The notes under the pieces were generated by a model. The model was not told where the DNA came from. It was given only the letters and a program-made list of their open reading frames with translations, and ran no database searches. Positions 54,448-64,000 of a stretch of DNA of 64,000 bases are shown one piece after another. The number at the start of each line of letters is the position of its first letter. Position 1 is the first letter of the stretch. The stretch covers positions 13,306,169-13,370,168 of the forward strand of contig NC_087072.1 in assembly GCF_026151205.1 (NCBI RefSeq), in the 5' to 3' direction. A program made the position numbers and the translations under genes. This stretch comes from Bolinopsis microptera (Eukaryota > Ctenophora > Tentaculata > Lobata > Bolinopsidae).

Positions 54448-55892
54448 ATTAATGAATTCTATGATTTCATTGTTCTTGTCTGCATCTAAGACTGCAGAAG
54501 TATTTGGTGTTTTATATTAATTGTGGTAAATATTTTAATCGATTGTTTTTTGATTTATATATATTGATTTATATAATTTTCAAACTCATTAGCTTTTTAT
54601 TTTTAGGGAAGGAATATAATATTAAGCTGTGAATAAATTCGTAACAAAGGTTTGTCTTCAAGAATGTGTTGTCCCAGTCCATAGTTTCATAGAGTCATAA
54701 CTCATTCAAATTACTCAGTTTTGGAAGGTCCCTGCGCTTTCCATAAATAAGAAATATACGCCTATTACGGAGGAGGTTTGGGGTACGGGTAGCTCCGTAG
54801 CTTGCTTAAGTTCTACAAAATAGCTTTGTGTGTCAAAGGCTTACGTGGGGGCCGGGAGGGGTGTCTTAAATTATCATAAAATGGTTTGCGTAATATTGTG
54901 AAAATATAATTGATTCTGATTCTGAATAACTCCCATGACATAATAGGCAAAACGCCTATCTGAGGAGTTATATGATAAAACGTTTAAATTTTTATCGCCC
55001 GAGAGGTGAGAGGCTAGTTATAAACGTAGATCCGAATCACCCCATGCATGACACAGAGAAATGGGTTTGTATGGCTGCAAAATCATACAAAACCAAGTCA
55101 CATTGCACATGATGGTTGTTGACAAGCGAATTAACAAGAATCAAGAGTTCCATTATGTGCCACTTTTACTTTTAGTTGAATACTCCAAGTCCAAATGAGT
55201 TCTTATAGCTTTATACTTTTATAGTGTCTCAAGTCTCAACCAAGAACGCGGTGATTCCGAATTCGTCGTTATACTTATAGTTATAGAGCGAACAAATAAA
55301 TAAGAGTGCGAATTAATCAATATATCGCCCTCTTATGGTTATTGGGTAGTCAGGATTTAGGCAAGCCTATGAAAGAATGTTGAAGCACAATGCACAATGT
55401 ACATCACCTATATAATAAGCAGGGGTGGCGCCAACTCACAACTGTAACCATGGTAACGCGTTACCGCATTACGCCATTTGACAAAATCTTATTTAAGCGA
55501 AAGTAAACAGTATTCTCTTTTTAATTTGACACAATAAGATCAAGTGCCGGTGCAGTAGCTTTAATTTTATCCCATGCCAAATGGTCGGTAATGTTACGCC
55601 ACTGACTCACAAAACTATCGTAATCATTAAGAAACCCCCTGATAATATTTTCTCCTCGGTAGTACCTGTTATACTAATAGTAATATTAACAATCGTGTAT
55701 ATTTGGCGGGGCACAATGTTTATTGTTGATTACATTACTAGATCAATATGTGTCTGAAGAAAGTGAAGGGAATAGATTGTAGCTGACGGGTATTTACACG
55801 CTCTCTAAATATGATAATATTTACTACCTTGTGGAATATATCGAAGAAAAAAGAATTACGACGACATTTTACCTGCTAACCTGGCATCATTC
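54448..55892. other. Sulfotransferase 3' flank and intergenic DNA
   Basis: AATAAA at 54631-54636 is a plausible polyadenylation signal. Beyond it no coding frame, repeat family or RNA was recognised. Confidence 0.45.
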
Positions 55893-55899
55893 GTGAAAA

Positions 55900-58022
<2,123 letters not shown>

Positions 58023-58440
58023 TTATCCAAATAGATCGTCTCTGTCAAACCTTGTTGACTGTTCCACGAATTTGATAATGTGGTCGAGTTTACTATTGAT
58101 GGGTTCCTCAATTGTTAGGATGGGTTTACCAAATATCCTCATTCTAGTTGTCATCAGCTGGATGCATTCACATAGGAAGTGTTGTGATGTTTCTGCTTCC
58201 CCTGGGCAGTGTTCACAGTCTTGTGTTTCGAAATTGGAGTTGTTTGCTACCGTCTGGAAGTATGCTAATGGGCTGTGTCCTGATAGCCCATCATAACTTT
58301 GCTTATTTGTCCTCTGTTTGAAATTTGAATTTCCACCTATGTTAAAGTGTCGTTTGCTCAGTTCAGCTGTTTTGGTCAGTTGTTCAACTAAGACCTTGTT
58401 CGACTGAACTATATCTACTTCTGGCCGGTCGGGCCCAATA
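58023..58440 (-). mobile_element. LINE ORF2 C-terminal fragment
   Basis: The minus strand is open from about 58440 to a stop at 58023-58025: KQRTNKQSYDGLSGHSPLAY, then a Cys/His motif CEHCPGEAETSQHFLCEC, then RMRIFGKPIL and DLFG. This combination (GHSPLAYF and C-x2-C...H-x3-C) is the C-terminal end of jockey/R1-like LINE ORF2 proteins. The fragment is 5' truncated. Confidence 0.75.
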
Positions 58441-58921
58441 CTTTTCAGTTCTCAAATTTAATGTGCAATACTGGTCGTGTTACGCGGTGGTGCAATACCG
58501 GACGTAAGCTACTTAAAATAGTTGTCCAACGTACACTCACTCTAACTCTCCATATCGGTCTCAGAGGGTCCAATATAAATATCTTAAGCTATTTTGCTCC
58601 TTTTCCTTAACAACTGTCTCCGCAGTTATATTATTTTAGCTGTCTCGAAGTTTGCACTCTTAGAACAATAATGACATTACTTTAATTTGACGTAGGCTTG
58701 TACTGTTAGTGAGTTAGTGAGTTAGTGAGTCTCATTCAATGGATTAGTGTTTTCATGTTGAATATGCTGTTTTACGTTTTAGCGTGACGTTTATAGTTGT
58801 ACAGTAAAATCTTTTCCTTTGTTGGGTTTGATTAGAAAACATCAGAAATATTGAACAAAAGGCTTTACTGTAGGATTATAACGCAAGCTAACGTCAATGA
58901 TTTTTGTTTGTTTTTGTTCAG
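58441..58921. other. Upstream of the SH3-protein exons
   Basis: No exon could be supported; the missing ectodomain and start exons of the next gene may be here or farther left. Confidence 0.3.
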
Positions 58922-61900
58922 GGGAGCAAACTTGCCACATAGGTCCAGGATTACTATACGTCAATGGCTGGTACTGTATTCTACTTCTAGCCTCTACATT
59001 TGCACTAAAGGAGAACACACACAAGGACAAATCAAAAACAAATTCACATTTCACATTGATTTTCTGTAAGGTTTTTCGTGCTTTTCTTTTGGAAGCTAAT
59101 AACTTGAACGATATATAGAACAGAATTGATATTTTTGGTTTAAATAATTTAATGGAAACGGATTTTTACTTGGATTTCGGATTTTGATGTGTTAGCAACG
59201 CTGATCTGACATTATCTTCATTGTAATATAGATCTATTTTTGTAAACCTTGTAAACCTTGTACTAGAATTTCAAAATCCTAATTCCTCGCCTACATTTTG
59301 TCGCAATCTCTGAACTGAATGATCAATGTCAAGATATTGTCGTAAGCATAAGTACGTAAGCAGCATTTGGGGAAGTAGTTGTGACATGTACTTTCAGTTG
59401 TAACAAGAGGTATACTGATTGTGCTAACGTAATTCGTAATACGTTAGCATAATATTAAGCTTATTCTTCAGAGTCCATAAAATTGCTTTTCTCTTTTACA
59501 TCTAGCACTTGTATTTATGATAATAATAATATAATATATGTATTTATGATGATTCTTCATTCAAAAAGGTTCCTGTAAAATCGAAGACGTCAATTCGTTT
59601 AGAGAGAGGCAATTTCGCTTCCGTTACGTCGACTGATGATTATGTCTGTCTTTTCATCATATGTCATATGATCACCGTCATCAGCCGGTAACTTGACATT
59701 CCTTTCGATCAGACGTGTGTTATTTTAGTTCTAGTTCATGTTCTAAAGTTGGCTTGCGTCTTTTTGACTAAATATCGTCTGTATCAGTAATGGCCAATGG
59801 GGAACGATTTTTGATTTTTGAATCAAAGTGGTAGCTCTAACTCTAAGCTAAAGTATAATCTTTAACTCCAACTTTCACGGCATAGCTGTGGAATTTATCA
59901 CCCGCCTACCGTCAAGAAAACAGGCGCAATTTTTGTTATTTTGCGGTGGTTTTCAAAGTCAAACATCTCGTCTGCTTAAGCTATGCAATCTGAAGTAACA
60001 ATGTCACACTTACTGTAAATAAACATGCCGATAAATCACGTGTACTTGATTTTAAATATAATATTTTCCCTCTATAGAATTAGAAAGTATAATTGTGTGG
60101 ATTTGTTTATTTTTAAATTGAACTATCTATCAGCCTGATGAAGCCGCGTTGGCTGATAAAGATATTCGACAGAATTAAAGGTTGGTAATTCACATTTATC
60201 TACTTTTCAGATATTGTTAAACACCTTGAGTCCAACTCTCGATTAGTATTTGAATTCGATTTGGCTAGACTGGAGTCTCGTAAAATATCACATACGGATT
60301 AGTTAAATCTCGATCTAATCATTTACTAACACAGCTTGGATACCTCAGAATTCACATTCGATTTTTGACGCAATCATCATCAAAAGCAATAAAACCTTGT
60401 CAAGCTGGCTCGATATATCAGATCTTACATAAAAAGAAAAGGAAAACCATTAGCTGGTACTTCAGCAGCTGGAACATTGATGATAAAAATCTTTAACTTT
60501 CAGATGTTATGGACAAGAACAAGACACTGGATGATGTGGCACTGATAAAAGACTACTGGCAGAACAAAATCTCTGAAAAGTACCTGAGCAGCGGGGACTT
60601 GACGGATGACACCACTTTACCCACATCTCAGGTTTATATTCATCTTTCTTTCAGATTTTTCTCTTTCACTTCTTAAAAAACAAACTTATCTGTCTAACCA
60701 CTATCATACTACCACCACCACTACCATCACCACTACCATCACCACTACCATCATCACCATCACCATCACCATCACCATCACCATCACCATCACCATCACC
60801 ATCACCATCACCATCACCATCACCATCACCATCACCATCACCATCACCATCACCATCACCATCACCATCACCGTCACCATCACCATCACCATCACCATCA
60901 CCATCACCATCACCATCACCATCACCATCACCATCACCATCACCATCACCATCACCATCACCATCACCATCACCATCACCATCACCATCACCATCACCAT
61001 CACCATCTGCTTGAAGGTTGTCAGATGTTCTTAATCTAAACGATAATATTGATGCCCTCGCAGGAACCAATACCTCAAGGATCTCATGTAATAATGGATA
61101 GTGACTACCAATCTTCTTTGTCAGACGAGCTTTCTGTCAAAAAGTAAGCAATCCAATCTCAAAAGCGTTATTAGTGATCAGTGCAGGTGACAATCAGATA
61201 TATAATGAAACTGTCACTTCCGGATAGACATTCTGCTTTCTACTTTGACTGACCCGTGCAACATCAAACATATTTTGGTAAAGAGTTTCTGGTTCCAGGC
61301 TCGGATTATTTGAAAGTTATCTCTATCCGCAATAACACTTTAACAATTATTACCCACTCCGCGAAATTTACGGATAAACTGACAAGATCCCGTGTTTAAA
61401 TTTCGATTAAACCTAGACAGAAGCGCCCATAAAAAGCCTGATTGCTAAAGCCAAAGGCTTGATTGTCAAACTTTAAACGGCTACATTATCTTTCAGGAAA
61501 GAGCGAGCCAGGGTACTGATACAGCACGATCAGTGGCTTTACGTCCGTGACGAGCAGGGTCAAGAGGGATTCGTACCGCTGAACATGTGCCATAAAGAAT
61601 CTAATGTCAGCATTGAGGTACTGTTTCAGATAGACCACTACATCGTAGATATGTATTTACTTTAGGTTCAAAGTTCAAAGTTTAAGCCACAATTTAGGGT
61701 AGAAAATATTTGAGCCTTTCTTTTTCTAAAGTAAACTGTCTCCATTTAAGGCGACAACGCGCTATATAGGAATTGGGGCCAAGGATGGATTTTATCAAAA
61801 TTTCCACCATATTGGCAATAAGCCAGTCAGTTATTAGAGCAGCCCCAATATTAATAATAAAAGCTTTTAAGACTTTTTGTTAAGTCCCCTAAAAGGCTAA

Positions 61901-63767
61901 AAAGGCAACCCATTTTCAACAATTTAAATTGTACTGCCTGCTGAACTACTCTATAATCAGCCATTTTCATCGGATCTCCTTGGCTAGTTCTCTTTAAAAA
62001 CAAATTTGGCTAGATTGGGAAATTTTAAAGATTGGAAAGGCCGACCTGATATAGCAATTATGCCATTTTCAACATCGCAAGGGTGTACTCAGCTGTGATA
62101 GCTATCATGGCTGCTGGAAATTTTCCTTAAAACAGCTCATGCACTTACCGTGGCGCCTTTTGGAGAATTTCCAGACCTATGACTGACTTCATGTACAAAT
62201 ACCAATACCATTATCAAATTCCGAGCTGATTTCTTTGAAATAAAAGACATTCATGATCATGACGAATTGTTGGGAAACAACTTTTAAACATCAGTGAAAT
62301 CTTACGTAAATAAAAATCTGCAGATTGCGAAAATTTTCTGACGTCAGTATAATGTATTATATTGTTGTAAATATTTTTAGAACCAAACGGAATCAAACTT
62401 AAAACACAATTCAACCAAGTTTCGCAATCGAACCAAATTTCACGTTCGTGTTTTAGCGACAGTGAATTATTATCAATCTTGTTATGTTTGGTAATGTTAA
62501 CCCACAATTTTTGCCATGCCACATTTAATTTTCTCTCAAGTACCTTTTTAATTTTAAAATAAAAGGACCCTTGATTGATTTACAAAAATGAAATTACTTT
62601 TAGCATTTAGCCAATAATCAAAATGATGATCGCCAGGTGACGCAGTGTAAAGCCATCTCAAAACCCTCAAGTGTATCCTCCTGCAAAAGAGACTCGATAA
62701 ATCCTGCACTCTCAGAGAATCTAGCAGGTACAAGTTGCAATCTTTTAAAACTGTTAGTGTTACGACTACATAGGCCAGCTTGCTGGTCTATGACTCGTTT
62801 CTCTCAGTCTCACGTATAGTGAGAAGAAGTGGAACGAATGCGTGCGGAGGGAATGGTGCGCCGGTAAATTACGAAATACTACTAGTATTACTAGTACTAC
62901 TAGTATTACTAGTACTAGTATTACTAGTACGACCATGTAGATAATATTAATGATAGGTGTTAATACTAGATTACCGTTAATACTAGGTTTTATCGTTATA
63001 TTTCAATAATTTGTGTTTCTGATTTCGTGGAATGAGCTGCTTAACGACAACATCTCAGACAGCGTTTTACCAAACCTTTTAACTATGAACTAAAAAATAG
63101 CAAGCACGCGGCACAAACCAATTTGTCAGTACTGCAGATAGCAGAGATTTATGTAAAACCGGTTAATATTTTAATAGTTTATGTAAAACCGGTTAATATT
63201 TTAATAGTTTATGTTAATAGATGTGGATACTGGCGGGGAGGTGATAATTGTTTGTTTACATTAATAGTGAGCACATGTTAAGCAGGCTGAGGAGGTGATA
63301 ATTGTTTGTTTACATTTTAGGTCGAGCACATGTTAAGCAGGCTGATGAGGTGATACATATTTTGTATTATAGAAGGTTTGTAACACTTGTAACGCCTTCT
63401 TGTTACCCCCCTTTGAGGACCCCGAATTATTTTCTGAACGAAAGCTCAAAAATAACCGAGAAATCGACCTTCTTATTAACTCATTTTGATGACTGTTTCT
63501 GACCTAAAATTGCACGAAAAATCGATTTAGCTAGGTTTCAGAACCTATAAACACTTCCTTATCCCTCAAAATTGATGTTTTATAGTTAATACGACCAACA
63601 AGCAACATATATTTTGATCCTTCGGTTCTACTCATGACCTAAGGAGTTAAGCTGAAACCGAAAGAGCGAGGCAATCCTCACCTTAACTGATCAAACTGGT
63701 ACTAACACAATTTTCAGATAGAAATGTTCTTTGCGATACGTTTATTGCAGCTTTGCAACTTGAGTGA
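58922..63767 (+). CDS. Membrane protein with SH3 domain (5' end not found)
   Basis: Exons 58922-59065, 60504-60631, 61064-61143, 61497-61617 and 62637-62727, with a probable last exon 63718-63767, are linked by GT-AG sites with matching phases. Exon 1 encodes a hydrophobic span (GLLYVNGWYCILLLASTFAL) followed by Lys-rich sequence, i.e. a stop-transfer segment that would put the C-terminus in the cytosol. Exons 3-4 encode an SH3 domain: HVIMDSDYQSSLSDELSV, RARVLIQHDQWLYVRDEQG, QEGFVPLNMC, with ALYDY-like, WW/WLY and GFVP elements in order. SH3 domains bind proline-rich partners. A Ser/Cys-rich tail follows. The last exon ends at TGA 63765-63767 in the expected phase. The start and any extracellular domain are not seen, and the protein family is not recognised. 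Confidence 0.65.
59066..60503 (+). other. Intron of the SH3-protein gene
   Basis: Assigned as intron because flanking exon phases match (1 nt plus 2 nt). No repeat or exon is recognised inside. Confidence 0.45.
60710..61005. repeat. (CCATCA)n hexamer microsatellite
   Basis: About 45 tandem CCATCA units, the first part irregular (CCACTACCATCA), inside an intron of the SH3-protein gene. Long Thr-Ile or Asp-Gly frames across it are artefacts. Confidence 0.97.
61618..62636 (+). other. Intron of the SH3-protein gene
   Basis: AT-rich sequence between two phase-0 exon borders. Nothing else recognised. Confidence 0.4.
62878..62930. repeat. ACTAGTATT/ACTAGTACT short tandem repeat
   Basis: Irregular tandem of TACTAGTA words, strongly self-complementary. 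Confidence 0.9.
63148..63210. repeat. 30-bp tandem repeat, two copies
   Basis: TTTATGTAAAACCGGTTAAT... occurs at period 30 (63148 and 63178). Confidence 0.9.
63238..63355. repeat. 54-bp tandem repeat, two copies
   Basis: GAGGTGATAATTGTTTGTTT ... GAGCACATGTTAAGCAGGCTG is present twice at period 54. Confidence 0.85.
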
Positions 63768-64000
63768 AGACAAGAGTACGAAAACACACAGCAGGTAAGC
63801 AACTCACTTTTGGTGACTGTTCCTCACGAACATTCTGATCCTGCAACATAACTACATAACAACAAGGAGATCGTCTCCTTAACAAATTGAACAGGTAATA
63901 TCACAATTTCCAGAGCAGAGCATGATAACAAAGTCAAAAGAAACATAATGAAGGTAGGTTACGAACACCACAATAATATAACAATCATACTAACAGCTGA
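63768..64000. other. Window end, 3' flank of the SH3-protein gene
   Basis: ACACAGCAG|GTAAGC at about 63793 is a good donor, so transcription may continue (3' UTR intron or an alternative frame without the TGA). No further exon is identified before the window ends. Confidence 0.35.

Noticed and set aside
60606-61070. Thr-Ile, Asp-Gly and Met-Val repeat frames
   Set aside because: Translation of the CCATCA microsatellite within an intron.
63321-63375. Possible extra exon with acceptor ACATTTTAG and phase-1 start
   Set aside because: It lies in a 54-bp tandem repeat and leads to an immediate stop in the next exon.

Overview
The window looks like AT-rich nuclear DNA from a marine invertebrate animal, most likely a cnidarian (hydrozoan-like). 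The reasons are spliced genes with GT-AG introns of consistent phase, a mitochondrial complex III core gene, a carbohydrate sulfotransferase, a GRL101/LGR-type receptor with many LDL-receptor class A modules, and cnidarian-type LINE reverse transcriptases. The phylum is an inference; animal nuclear DNA is near certain.

Four to five host genes are recognisable. (1) A minus-strand LDLa-rich seven-helix receptor (about 115-5134) has its ectodomain split by an antisense LINE and its tail cut by a DNA element. (2) The 3' half of a CBWD/ZNG1-type CobW GTPase gene lies at 10173-11140 (+). (3) A complete nine-exon UQCRC2 gene (cytochrome bc1 core protein 2) lies at 11541-14414 (+). (4) A carbohydrate sulfotransferase (+) has exon 1 at 28993-29112 and exons 2-7 at 52383-54447; its 23-kb first intron is filled by a Ty3/gypsy provirus. 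(5) A partial gene at 58922-63767 (+) encodes a membrane segment followed by an SH3 domain.

Most of the rest is mobile DNA, much of it nested. 5709-8236 and 15873-18968 are two DNA elements whose ends are G-runs/C-runs next to hairpins and which appear to make 6-bp target duplications. The second splits a LINE reverse transcriptase whose reading frame is restored exactly once the insert and one AACCCA copy are removed; the right end of a third insertion is at 1-114. 20077-26148 is a 6.1-kb Foldback-like element: a 9-bp duplication (TCATTCCGC), about 1.2-kb inverted arms carrying 65-bp tandem repeats, and a 1.76-kb core of TTAGCG-like hexamers. Its right arm is itself interrupted by a 2.1-kb insert that ends in a TA-flanked MITE.

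29389-52362 is bounded by two matching 692-bp LTRs and an AATA duplication. Its interior is a mosaic of three partial pol copies, a gag fragment, a nucleocapsid fragment, inverted LTR copies of a related subfamily, and two accessory coiled-coil ORFs located after pol. The accessory ORFs, like gag, sit just behind splice-acceptor-like sequences, and one carries a PPPY late-domain-like motif. Further features are a 0.7-kb (CT)n tract, a (CCATCA)n tract, long palindromes and several MITE-like repeats. No tRNA, rRNA or CRISPR was seen.
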